From assembly GCF_902506655.1 (NCBI RefSeq), contig NZ_LR734811.1:54466-118465 (forward strand): a stretch of DNA of 64,000 nucleotides, read 5' to 3'. How positions within the stretch are numbered: position 1 is the first letter of the stretch; every line of letters starts with the position of its first letter. The DNA comes from Marinoscillum sp. 108 (GTDB taxonomy: Bacteria; Bacteroidota; Bacteroidia; Cytophagales; Cyclobacteriaceae). The notes beneath the pieces are model-generated. The model saw only the letters and a list, made by a program, of their open reading frames with translations. It was not told the origin of the DNA and did not search any database. This document shows, one piece after another, positions 9,037-17,694 of this stretch. The position numbers were made by a program, and so were the translations under genes.

Positions 9037-10983
9037 TTATTCACATGCGTCATGCTCCACTACCGACACATCATCTATGAAGAAAGTCTGTGTAGTTGCT
9101 CCCATGTCAAAAAGTAATCTATGATCACCAGAAGCAGTGGCCTGAGCGGTGGTAACAAATGCGAAATAGCTCCAATCTTCGGGGATTTCTAAATCCCGTG
9201 AGTAGAAGAAATCTGCTCCATTTCCATCATACTGCGACATAGAAATCCTGAATACTCCATCAGGGCCCGCAGCTTTAGCCCAGAAGCTGATCTTGTATTG
9301 ATTACCCACAGTCAGTGCTACCGCATCTGATGCTATTTGGGTATCCCATGGATTGCCACCCGCACCTGTTGCGGTCATCGAGCCTGAGCCTGAGTGGGCA
9401 TCAGTAGAAGCCTCAGCTGCACCGTTCAGCGCTGTCCATCCGGTCAGGCCATCTTCGAAACCTCCATTAGAGTATTCGCTTGATGAAGAAACTTCATATT
9501 CCTTTACACTCACACCATCCACAAAGAATGTCTGGGTGCTTGCCCCCATGTCGAAAAGTAATCTATGATTACCAGTGGAGGTAGCCTGAGCAGTTGTGAC
9601 AAACGAAAAATACGTCCACTCCTCCGGAATAGTAAGATCAGGGGAGTAAAAGAAATCATCTGATTGGCCGCTGGCAAATTGTGACATAGACAGCCTGAAC
9701 ACGCCATCGGGGCCCTCAGCTTTCGCCCAAAAGCCGATCTCATAGTCTGTGCCAACTTCCAATTCCATAGCATCAGAAGCAATCTGAACGTCCCATGGGT
9801 TACCTCCTGCACCTGTAGCAGTCATCGACTGGCTACCGCAATAAGCTTCGGCACTAGTGACCTCAGCTGCTCCATTTAGAGCAGTCCATCCGGTCAGGTC
9901 AGTTTCGAAGCTCGAATTGGCAAGCAACTCAACCGGCCCTGAAGCTCCAATGGAACCTGGGACTAATCCTATTTGGTCAATTGCAAAAGGAACAGCTCCC
10001 ATTCCCATATCCAACACCACTCTATGAGTAGGCAGGTCATTTGTGACCGTGAAGGTCCAGGTATATTGCTCCCAGTTGGTAGACATCTCTACGGTCTCCC
10101 CATAAAAATAGTCGGCACCATTTCCATCATATTGTGATACTGATACTCGCATTTGTGCGCCTGCGGTCTCACCTTTAGCCCATAATACGACGGTATAAAC
10201 ATCCCCGAAATTCAGCGGTACTGCGGTACTAGCCACTTGTCTGTCCCAGGGGTTTCCGGCTGCCGGAACCACTCTCATGGACCTGGAACCACCATATCCG
10301 CTTGTGATGGCTGTAATAGCTCCATCACCGGCATTTAGCAACTCCCATCCGGCAAATGGAACACCATCTCCTTCAGCCTCCAAATCGGAATTAGGTATCA
10401 CACTCTCCCGGGCATAGAATGCCGTGGTTGGTTTGGCTACCCCGTAGGTCGTTGTGATTTCAAATTCTATTGCTGAAGTCTCATCCACACCTGAGGGCAC
10501 CGTCACTACTAATTCAGAATCACCTGCCGATACCACGGTGGCACTAATACCATCTACCGTAACTGAAGTGTTGTTATTCAAACTTGATCCCTTGATAACC
10601 AAATCACCACCCACCGGCACATAAGCATCAAAGGATGTAATCACCGGAGAAGGTTTCAATACCACCTCAAATACATAAGTGGCACGCACGTTTCGAGGCA
10701 TTGCCAAGGTGATAGTCGTTTCACCCACTGGTGCTTCGTCCGGAACCGTAAAGGTGATCGTATTTCCATCTAGCGTAAAAGACGCTTGTATATTCCCGAC
10801 AAAAACAAACTGAACCTGGTCAAAACCCTCCCCCGTCAAAGAAACCGGAGATCCCTGAAACACTGCTTCGGCACTGATGCTACCTACCTTTACCTCTGCC
10901 ATCATCTCATCTTCACAGCCTGTAATCACTATGGAAAGCAACATTACTGTAAGGCATCCTATTAAAAGTTTAAAATTTTTCAT
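9037..10983 (-). CDS. Surface glycan-binding lipoprotein: IPT/TIG domains plus three CBM4/9-like modules
   Basis: 648-aa lipoprotein (lipobox Cys23, VITGC), third gene of the susC-susD operon, in the SusE/SusF (SGBP) position. Domain order: two IPT/TIG immunoglobulin-like domains (~30-190), then three tandem carbohydrate-binding modules of the CBM4/9/22 beta-jelly-roll type (~195-345, ~350-500, ~500-645). Each module carries the pattern GGNPWD/AGNPWD, a WAK strand, a SQYDGNGAD- or SQFASGQSDD-like loop and a final hRLLFDMGA...FFIDDVSV strand. Modules 2 and 3 are very similar, also in DNA, with a 450-bp offset. Expected role: capture of xylan or related chains at the cell surface before SusCD import. 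No catalytic residues are evident. Ligand specificity is inferred from the neighbouring GH10 only. Confidence 0.85.
   Translation of the reverse strand: MKNFKLLIGCLTVMLLSIVITGCEDEMMAEVKVGSISAEAVFQGSPVSLTGEGFDQVQFVFVGNIQASFTLDGNTITFTVPDEAPVGETTITLAMPRNVRATYVFEVVLKPSPVITSFDAYVPVGGDLVIKGSSLNNNTSVTVDGISATVVSAGDSELVVTVPSGVDETSAIEFEITTTYGVAKPTTAFYARESVIPNSDLEAEGDGVPFAGWELLNAGDGAITAITSGYGGSRSMRVVPAAGNPWDRQVASTAVPLNFGDVYTVVLWAKGETAGAQMRVSVSQYDGNGADYFYGETVEMSTNWEQYTWTFTVTNDLPTHRVVLDMGMGAVPFAIDQIGLVPGSIGASGPVELLANSSFETDLTGWTALNGAAEVTSAEAYCGSQSMTATGAGGNPWDVQIASDAMELEVGTDYEIGFWAKAEGPDGVFRLSMSQFASGQSDDFFYSPDLTIPEEWTYFSFVTTAQATSTGNHRLLFDMGASTQTFFVDGVSVKEYEVSSSSEYSNGGFEDGLTGWTALNGAAEASTDAHSGSGSMTATGAGGNPWDTQIASDAVALTVGNQYKISFWAKAAGPDGVFRISMSQYDGNGADFFYSRDLEIPEDWSYFAFVTTAQATASGDHRLLFDMGATTQTFFIDDVSVVEHDACE
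9050..9940. repeat. Tandem duplication of a ~450-bp CBM-coding unit
   Basis: The segments around 9050-9490 and 9500-9940 encode homologous modules. The same GTCCATCCGGTCAGG stretch occurs at 9434 and 9884, 450 bp (150 codons) apart. The SGBP third module is thus a recent duplicate of the second; the first is more diverged. Confidence 0.75.
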
Positions 10984-11002
10984 TGTCTCTTTCTTTTAAA
11001 TT

Positions 11003-12592
11003 TTAATAACCCGTGTTCTGCGTACTGCCAGTCTGATCAATGAACTCCAGCGGAATGGGCCAGCGAACATGTTTTGACTCGATATTCGGTGCCGCTGCAG
11101 GATTGTGCATACGTACTCTTTCTACCAGCAAGTCATTGCGCTTTAAGAACGCCCACCGGTGTCCCTCATGCCCAAGTTCTCTTGCCTGCTCTTCCACAAT
11201 GTCCTCCAGAGTGATACTTGAAAAATTGCCCGTGACATTGCCGTAAGCTCTTTCTCTGAGTACATTCAGGTAAGTCATGGCCTGGCCTGTATTACCCTGT
11301 CCAAAATAGGCCTCCGCTGCGGCGATGTATGCATGAGAGTATCTAAAGAGAATGATGTTTCTCCAACCCTCAGCCTGAGCGGTGGTCCTTCCGTAAGTAT
11401 TATCTTCGTAGTACTTGAAAGTGGTAGGGTCAGCGTAACGCAACCTTATGGGATCTTCTCCAAACTGTGCTTCCAGATCTTCTCTCTCCACCCGGTCTCC
11501 GATATTCCTCCCGTCAGGCAAAGCCTCTGGATCATCAAATACCCAGTGGGTTTTGTGCCAGGCTTCTAACCTACCATCCGCCTCGTCAAACAGGGTCCAG
11601 TAGTAGTCTGACGGGGACAACCTAGACCATGGCCTTCCACCTGCTTCCATCGTTCTGGCTACTCCATTCACACGATCATACAGGGGCATGAAGTGTTGGG
11701 AGGTCCACTGTACCTCATCAGGAATGTCACTGGTAAACCCAATAGAAAAGATGATTTCTGCATTGTTTTCTTCTCCAGATTTGCCTCCATCCAGACCAAA
11801 GATTCCATCCAGTGGCTGCAATGAATAGGAAGGGTCGGTGATGACTGCCTCTGCTGCAGCGGCGGCTTTTTCATACAAACCCCTGTCTAGCGCTGCTTCC
11901 GCCAACAGAAGATTGGCCAAACCTTTCGAAGGGATCAGTACTCCTCTGTCACCAATCTCACTTCGGGTAAACATCAACGGGACAGCTGTCTCCAGATCAG
12001 AAATGATCAGGTCATATACTTCTGATTCCTGTCGCTGCTCTGCCTCGAACACCGGCCCCTGATCCAAATCCGCAGCTGCTATAATCGGAATATTGCCAAA
12101 CCGGCGAACCAACTCCAGATACAAATATGCCCGCATGGTATAGGCTTGTCCGAGTTTGTCTTTGATTTCCGGATCCAAGTCATCCACTGACCCGGAAGAA
12201 ACAAGTCCGTTTATTGCTGTATTTGCAAAGGTAATACCGCTATAGTAGGTGTCCCAAATGGATAAAACCTGAGTGCTATTAGCAGCAAATGAACCATTGT
12301 ATGAATTCATCCCAGGCATACCTGAGGCTGGCTCGTCAGACAGATTGGTTCCATCTCTCACTATATCGGTACCACAGGCTTTGTACACCGAGATTCCTGG
12401 ATCCCTGAATGTGGACCTGACTGCCAGCAGGGCCCCGGAAAGAATCGCATCACTACCTTTTGCCGTCCGCGCTGCTTCCTCTGCAGAAAGTGAATGTCTC
12501 AGCTCTATATCATCAAGGAGCTTATCACAACCCCAAAATGAAGTAGTAAAAGTAAGGAGCAGTGCTATGAATAAATATCTATATTTTTTCAT
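11003..12592 (-). CDS. SusD/RagB family nutrient-binding outer-membrane lipoprotein
   Basis: 529-aa lipoprotein (lipobox Cys22, SFWGC). The TPR-like helical core is visible in AYTMRAYLYLELVRRFGNIPI, and the C-terminal half has RYSHAYIAAAEAYFGQGNTGQAM and the ending WPIPLEFIDQT, all typical of SusD. It forms the lid of the SusC transporter and binds oligosaccharide at the cell surface. It lies 12 bases downstream of susC and 19 bases upstream of the SGBP gene, so all three are one operon. The substrate is inferred as xylo-oligosaccharide or a related hemicellulose from the GH10 in the locus. Confidence 0.95.
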   Translation of the reverse strand: MKKYRYLFIALLLTFTTSFWGCDKLLDDIELRHSLSAEEAARTAKGSDAILSGALLAVRSTFRDPGISVYKACGTDIVRDGTNLSDEPASGMPGMNSYNGSFAANSTQVLSIWDTYYSGITFANTAINGLVSSGSVDDLDPEIKDKLGQAYTMRAYLYLELVRRFGNIPIIAAADLDQGPVFEAEQRQESEVYDLIISDLETAVPLMFTRSEIGDRGVLIPSKGLANLLLAEAALDRGLYEKAAAAAEAVITDPSYSLQPLDGIFGLDGGKSGEENNAEIIFSIGFTSDIPDEVQWTSQHFMPLYDRVNGVARTMEAGGRPWSRLSPSDYYWTLFDEADGRLEAWHKTHWVFDDPEALPDGRNIGDRVEREDLEAQFGEDPIRLRYADPTTFKYYEDNTYGRTTAQAEGWRNIILFRYSHAYIAAAEAYFGQGNTGQAMTYLNVLRERAYGNVTGNFSSITLEDIVEEQARELGHEGHRWAFLKRNDLLVERVRMHNPAAAPNIESKHVRWPIPLEFIDQTGSTQNTGY

Positions 12593-12604
12593 GTTTAGTG
12601 TTTT

Positions 12605-15600
12605 TTAGAATGTGACATTTAATCCTGCTGTCCAATTTTTAGTCACAGGGTACTGATCTGTGTTTGTGATCTCCGGAGAATAAGCGTTGGTGTAATCAGT
12701 CCAGTACTTGAGGTTATTTCCCCTGATAGATAAGGTTACCCCTCCCAATGAGGCCTTTTTAACCCACTTGGACGGAAGGTTATAGGAGAATGAAATGTTC
12801 CGCAATGAAACAAAACTGGCATCCTCTGTGAAGATAGCTGCCCCAAATGGTCCGGACATTGGGGAACCCTCTCCCACTCTTGGATAATCGTTGGAAGGGT
12901 TATCAGGAGTCCAGTAGTTGATTGCGATAGTATTGCCCCGTGCAGAGTTGTAACCGCCGTATATACTGTTGTATCGCTTTACACCCATCACTGCCTCAAA
13001 TAGCACCGATAGCGTAAATCCTTTGTAGGTAATCACGTTATTGATCCCACCATACCAGCTTGGAGTAGGGTTTCCAATGAATGTTCTGTCATCAAAATCG
13101 ATATTTCCATCTCCATTTACATCATCTATCTTGGCATCACCGGCTTGTGGAGCAGTTCCGAACGTGGTGACAATAGCATCAGCCACTTCATCAGCCTGCC
13201 AAACGCCCAGGTATTTAAAATCGTAGATTTCTCTAAAATCCTGACCTATGAACCATCCATTTGAGATGTCATCAAGTGGCTCTCCGTCAGGGCCAGTCTC
13301 ATTTAGCTTTTCGATTGTGCTACGATTAGCAGCCAGATTAAGACTAGGTGTCCAGCTAAAATCATTTGACTCCATGGCAACAGCCTTTAGAGACAATTCA
13401 ATCCCCTTATTAGCTGTTTCTCCAATGTTAGATGGAAACTGGCTGTAGCCATTATTGAGAGGAGCTGGTATCTGCTGATAAAGTAATACGTCCTTAGTGG
13501 CAGTATTGTATACCTCTATCGATCCCGAAATACGACTAGCCAATAAACCAAAGTCGGCTCCAACGTTGAACTGCTTGCTCGTTTCCCATTTCAAGTTCTT
13601 GTTCCCGGCCGTGGTTCCAGGTCTAAACCCTGTGTTCTCTGTACCAGGTATAGAAGTAGGGTAAGTGCCCGCCTGATAGGAGAATGGATTGATATTGTCA
13701 TTACCCATTACCCCGTAACTCAGTCTCATCTTGAACATGTTGAAATTATTTCCACCAAACCACCAACTCTCCTCCTGGGCATTCCATGCCAATGAAGCAG
13801 ACGGGAATATTCCATAGCGATTATCTCCAAGAAACCTCGAAGAAGCGTCGCGTCGTACCGTAAATGTTGCACTATACTTGCCCTGATAGTTGTAGCCAAG
13901 TCTAGTGGCCACATAGTACTTCGCCCAATCACTTGTGTTGGTGCCTATGGTTTGCTGGGCCGCAGGTGCTGAGTGTATTCCGTAATAACCGAGCTCATCA
14001 GCGGCAATGTTACGAGCATTCATCTCAAACCTTGTCCATTTGTTTACCTGCCCACCATAGATCACGGTGGCGTTCACTCCATGGTCGCCAAACTCTCTGG
14101 TATAGTTGAGGATGTTGTCCAACAAATAGTTCACTTCCTCAGACTCTCTGACTTGCGCCAGGTTGAGAGCATCATCTGTGAAGTTATCAGATTGGTATCT
14201 GCCGAAAAACTCCATTCTCGTTTGCGCGAAAGTGTTCAAAGTGTAAGTCAGTCCATCTATAATCTCAATGTTGATGTTGGGATTGATATATGCTCTGGTC
14301 ACATTGACGTCAAATTCACTTTCATTGAACTTGTGCAATGGATTTACGGCAAACAAGTCTTCTGTAGCAAATTTGCTGTAATTGCCCTCTGCATCATATA
14401 GATTTCCGAAAGGGCTGGTGCCTACGAGTGCTGAAAGTGATGGCACGGCATTGTTTTCAAATCCCACAATACGTGTTCGCTGATCCGAGAAGCTCTTTGA
14501 AAGCTGAACATTTGCTCCCACAGTGATTCGATCATTGATGTTCCAGTTGGCATTAAATCGAGTGGAAAACCTCTTGTAGTCCGAAGCCTCAATGGGGCCC
14601 TTCTCACCATAGTAATTACCACTCAGGTAGAAATTGCCCTGAGCAGATCCACCTGAAACTTCCACTCCCATATTGTTCTGAATTCCGGTTCGCAATACCT
14701 CATCCAACCAGTTCACCTCATTCCCTGCGATGTAGTTTTGCTCCTCTACCATGTCCAACAAACTGGTTACAGTAGGGTCTGGTACTGTCGCATCGCCAGC
14801 CTTAAACGCGTCAAACTTGAATTGAAGAAATTCATCTCCATTCATAATATTAGGTCTTTGAGCGATATTAACAATACCTGTGGACGCAGAGGCTTTGATT
14901 TGAGTTCTACCAGGCCGCCCGTTTTTTGTGGTGATCAGTATCACTCCGTTGGCACCACTCGAACCATAAATGGAAGCCGAAGCTGCATCCTTCAGCACGT
15001 TAATACTTTCTATATCCGCTGGATTGAGCTCTGCCAGATTTCCACCAACCAGAGGTACACCGTCAATCACAATAATGGGTTGGTTCACATCATCTATATT
15101 GCTACCTCCACTCGCCGAAGCGCCAAGGGAGTTGTTCCCTCGTATTTTGAAAGTCACTCCTGAACCCGGTTGACCACCTGTCCTCACGATCTGGAGGCCG
15201 GCCACTTGCCCCCTCATAGCTTCTACTACATTGGGTACGGAAGCCTTGGTGATTTCCTGCACATCTACGGTGCTGATCGCACCCGTAACGTTAGCCCGCT
15301 CCATCGTACCATAGCCTACCACCACTACTTCGTTAAGTGCCTGAATATCAGCAGATAATGCCACATCCACTATTTGTCGACCATTTATTTCCACTTCCTG
15401 CGGAGCAAAGCCTACAAAACTAAATACAAGGGTGGCATTCGCTTCGGGTACCGAAAAGCGATAATTGCCCTCAATGTCCGTAACCGTTCCTGTGGAACTG
15501 CCTTTGACCAGAACGGTAACACCAGGAAGTCCTTCCTCAGTTTCGTTATCTGTAACTCTACCACTGACCGTCATCTGTGCATAGGATGAGTAGGTCAACA

Positions 15601-15652
15601 GAAGCATCATTATCCACGACCACCGCGCCGTTTGGTGAGCCATGACTTTCAT
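12605..15652 (-). CDS. SusC/RagA family TonB-linked outer-membrane transporter
   Basis: ~1015-aa TonB-dependent transporter. Signal peptide ends near YSSYAQ. A carboxypeptidase-D regulatory-like domain follows (VSGRVTDNETEEGLPGV, ~residues 27-105), then the TonB box/plug with VVVGYGTMERANVTGA and IVIDGVPLVGG, and a 22-strand barrel ending in the usual aromatic terminus (GLNVTF). There is no STN domain, so it is not an anti-sigma-coupled transporter; regulation more likely acts through the operators upstream. Start is ambiguous between ATGs at 15652, 15643 and 15667; 15652 gives a normal signal peptide. Imports oligosaccharides captured by SusD and the SGBP. Confidence 0.95.
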   Translation of the reverse strand: MKVMAHQTARWSWIMMLLLTYSSYAQMTVSGRVTDNETEEGLPGVTVLVKGSSTGTVTDIEGNYRFSVPEANATLVFSFVGFAPQEVEINGRQIVDVALSADIQALNEVVVVGYGTMERANVTGAISTVDVQEITKASVPNVVEAMRGQVAGLQIVRTGGQPGSGVTFKIRGNNSLGASASGGSNIDDVNQPIIVIDGVPLVGGNLAELNPADIESINVLKDAASASIYGSSGANGVILITTKNGRPGRTQIKASASTGIVNIAQRPNIMNGDEFLQFKFDAFKAGDATVPDPTVTSLLDMVEEQNYIAGNEVNWLDEVLRTGIQNNMGVEVSGGSAQGNFYLSGNYYGEKGPIEASDYKRFSTRFNANWNINDRITVGANVQLSKSFSDQRTRIVGFENNAVPSLSALVGTSPFGNLYDAEGNYSKFATEDLFAVNPLHKFNESEFDVNVTRAYINPNINIEIIDGLTYTLNTFAQTRMEFFGRYQSDNFTDDALNLAQVRESEEVNYLLDNILNYTREFGDHGVNATVIYGGQVNKWTRFEMNARNIAADELGYYGIHSAPAAQQTIGTNTSDWAKYYVATRLGYNYQGKYSATFTVRRDASSRFLGDNRYGIFPSASLAWNAQEESWWFGGNNFNMFKMRLSYGVMGNDNINPFSYQAGTYPTSIPGTENTGFRPGTTAGNKNLKWETSKQFNVGADFGLLASRISGSIEVYNTATKDVLLYQQIPAPLNNGYSQFPSNIGETANKGIELSLKAVAMESNDFSWTPSLNLAANRSTIEKLNETGPDGEPLDDISNGWFIGQDFREIYDFKYLGVWQADEVADAIVTTFGTAPQAGDAKIDDVNGDGNIDFDDRTFIGNPTPSWYGGINNVITYKGFTLSVLFEAVMGVKRYNSIYGGYNSARGNTIAINYWTPDNPSNDYPRVGEGSPMSGPFGAAIFTEDASFVSLRNISFSYNLPSKWVKKASLGGVTLSIRGNNLKYWTDYTNAYSPEITNTDQYPVTKNWTAGLNVTF

Positions 15653-15803
15653 TTTTTTAGTACACATAATACATACATCATTTTGTTAGGTTTCACATTT
15701 TCATCAGGTCAAAAAGCACCTTCAAAAAGAAGTCACTTCAAATCCCCTTTAATCTGCAAATCGGCAAATCATACAATGAAAGTAGTAGTAATATTCAATA
15801 AAC

Positions 15804-15815
15804 GCAATCGATTGT
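15804..15815. promoter_or_regulatory. LacI-family-type operator upstream of susC (site 3)
   Basis: GCAATCGATTGT matches GCAAnCGnTTGC at 11 of 12 positions and contains the perfect palindrome CAATCGATTG. It is 152 bases upstream of the susC start. Confidence 0.65.
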
Positions 15816-15869
15816 GTTAATTTCTTGAAAAAATTAGCATATTTTCAATAGGGATAGCTTTATATGGTT

Positions 15870-15881
15870 GAAATCGGTTGC
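15870..15881. promoter_or_regulatory. LacI-family-type operator upstream of susC (site 4)
   Basis: GAAATCGGTTGC matches GCAAnCGnTTGC at 11 of 12 positions. It lies 66 bases from site 3 (centre to centre), a spacing that could permit looping by a bivalent repressor. Confidence 0.55.
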
Positions 15882-16163
15882 GAAAAAAAGCCAAATTCAG
15901 CGCATTTCACGTGGTCCCTTATAACTACTAAAACGCATGGTCTCATAGAAAAAAAGGGAATTGAATGCTCACGAAATACCGGGTGCATATGCTCACACCC
16001 GACCAACACCAATCTCATTCGCTTCTCTTCGAATTCCGGAAATTCTCAGGTGCCTGGTATGAACTGAAAAGACTTCTCACAAGTAGCAGACGCCCTGGCC
16101 TGATAGCGCAGCGGATTGTTCTACAAAAAGCTGCTAATCAGAAATATTTCTTAAATTCAACTC

Positions 16164-16619
16164 ATGAACTTAAGGGAAATCATCGATCAGCTAAATGAAG
16201 TATATGATGGGGAACCATGGTTTGGCAACTCTATTTCGACCTACCTCCAGGAAATAGAACCCGAGCTCCTCAGCAAACACCTGGGTACCGGGCATTCGAT
16301 CGGCCAGATCATCTCTCATATGATTGCCTGGAGGGAATATGTGATTGGAAAACTAACCGGGCTAGACCTCAAAATAGAGGTCGGTGGAGAGAATGACTGG
16401 GAGTCCCGACAATTCGAGCCAGCTGATAAAACCGAGCTTTATTCGAAGTTTAAATCCACACAAAAAAGACTAAACTCCCTGCTCTCGGAGCATACAGATG
16501 AACTCCTGGGCAAGACCGTCCCAAACCACACCATCACCTTTGAAAAGCTATTATGCGGTATCATTCAGCACGACATCTATCATCTGGGTCAGATCTATTT
16601 GCTCAAATCTTCTAAATAA
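16164..16619 (+). CDS. DinB family (DUF664/YfiT-like) putative metal-dependent protein
   Basis: 151-aa four-helix-bundle protein of the DinB/YfiT superfamily. The two metal-binding helices are visible: SIGQIISHMIAWREYVIG (His of helix 2, ~residue 52) and IIQHDIYHLGQIYLL (H-x3-H near residues 136-140). Family members are thiol- or metal-dependent transferases or damage-inducible proteins, and the specific substrate is unknown. The next frame (HD-domain gene) begins within about 10 bases of its stop, so co-expression is likely. Confidence 0.8.
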   Translation: MNLREIIDQLNEVYDGEPWFGNSISTYLQEIEPELLSKHLGTGHSIGQIISHMIAWREYVIGKLTGLDLKIEVGGENDWESRQFEPADKTELYSKFKSTQKRLNSLLSEHTDELLGKTVPNHTITFEKLLCGIIQHDIYHLGQIYLLKSSK

Positions 16620-16626
16620 TCTCTTT

Positions 16627-17136
16627 CTGAAACTAATCGGGCAAATACTCCACAAATATCGGGACGCACTGGGGCCAGACTACCATGCCTACCACAATCA
16701 CGCACAGAGAGTGTACACCTATGCCACCACCCTCCTGTTAATGCGCGAAAATAAAAAACTGGCCATCGCCGTGGCATTTCACGATCTGGATATATGGGTA
16801 TCTGATGGAATGGACTACCTATCAGGGTCCGAGCAGTTGGCCAGAGATTACCTAAAAAACAGCGACTTTGATTACCTGCCAGATGAGGTAGCGTTTTTCA
16901 TCAAAAACCATCACAAACTGTGGCCCATCAAGGGAAACATAGAAGCTGAGGCTTTTAGAAAAGCTGATCTGATAGACCTAACCAGCGGATTTATCCGGTA
17001 CAATATCCCCGAAAGCATTATCTCAGAAACTGAGCGCACTTTCCCCAGGGAAAATTTCACCCGTATGATCTCATCCAGAGCCCTTAATCATGCCATCAGA
17101 CATCCCCTGAGGCCATTTCCAATGATTAAGTGGTAA
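16627..17136 (+). CDS. HD-domain putative phosphohydrolase (start uncertain, no ATG at domain boundary)
   Basis: About 169 aa from a CTG at 16627. The same frame has an ATG only at 16498, deep inside the DinB gene, or at 16741, which would delete the first metal-binding His. HD-fold features: YHAYHNHAQRV (first His of the motif), AVAFHDLDIWV (His-Asp pair) and an ADLIDL segment near the end. Such proteins are often nucleotide or phosphate-ester hydrolases; the substrate cannot be told. Either a non-ATG start (CTG at 16627, ATC at 16636) or a long overlap with DinB must be used. It is followed 8 bases later by the YkgJ-family gene. Confidence 0.65.
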   Translation: MKLIGQILHKYRDALGPDYHAYHNHAQRVYTYATTLLLMRENKKLAIAVAFHDLDIWVSDGMDYLSGSEQLARDYLKNSDFDYLPDEVAFFIKNHHKLWPIKGNIEAEAFRKADLIDLTSGFIRYNIPESIISETERTFPRENFTRMISSRALNHAIRHPLRPFPMIKW

Positions 17137-17144
17137 TTTTGACC

Positions 17145-17633
17145 ATGATCTATGAAGAAGCACTGAAGCAGGCAAGAGACCAGCAAAAAGCCAATAAAGC
17201 TTTTCTGAAGACTCTGAAAAGGATTAAACCTAAAAATCTGGATAATCAATTTCACACCCTTCACGAAGAAGCCTTCGAAGAGATAGATTGCCTCGAATGT
17301 GCCAACTGCTGCAAAACCACCTCGCCCATCTTTCAGATGGCAGACATAGAGCGACTCGCCCGCACAGTAAAAATGAAAGTACCGGTTTTCATCGATACAT
17401 ATCTTTACCTGGACGAAGAAAAGGATTATGTCCTCAAATCCTCACCCTGTCCGTTTCTGGGTGCCGACAATAAATGCATTGTCTATGAAAACCGTCCAAA
17501 GGCCTGCCGTGAATACCCCCATACCGACAGAAAACGAATGTATCAGATCACAGACCTCACCTTCAAAAACACCCTGGTTTGTCCAGCCGTAAGTCAGATC
17601 GTAAGGAAACTAAGCGAATCGTACAACCAATAG
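17145..17633 (+). CDS. YkgJ family cysteine-cluster protein
   Basis: 162-aa protein of the YkgJ/putative zinc- or iron-chelating family. Cysteine cluster CLECANCCKTTSP near residues 45-57, then SPCPFLGADNKCIVYENRP and ACREYP, the conserved arrangement of eight or so cysteines thought to bind Fe-S or zinc. Start at the ATG at 17145; a GTG at 17130 overlaps the stop of the HD gene and is less likely. Exact function is unknown for the family. It forms a tight cluster with the DinB and HD genes. Confidence 0.85.
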   Translation: MIYEEALKQARDQQKANKAFLKTLKRIKPKNLDNQFHTLHEEAFEEIDCLECANCCKTTSPIFQMADIERLARTVKMKVPVFIDTYLYLDEEKDYVLKSSPCPFLGADNKCIVYENRPKACREYPHTDRKRMYQITDLTFKNTLVCPAVSQIVRKLSESYNQ

Positions 17634-17694
17634 TCCTTCTGCTGCATCCTTAGAGGTAAATTGCTTAAATTAAGTCCACGTAACCCCAAAAACG

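Larger units (their letters stand above)
15668..16163. other. Intergenic regulatory region between susC and the DinB gene
   Basis: Roughly 500 bases without a convincing gene. It holds two LacI-family-type palindromes (15804 and 15870) about 150 and 220 bases upstream of susC. The sequence between them is AT-rich. No exact TAnnTTTG box was found in susC orientation. The right-hand 280 bases show no clear feature. Confidence 0.6.
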
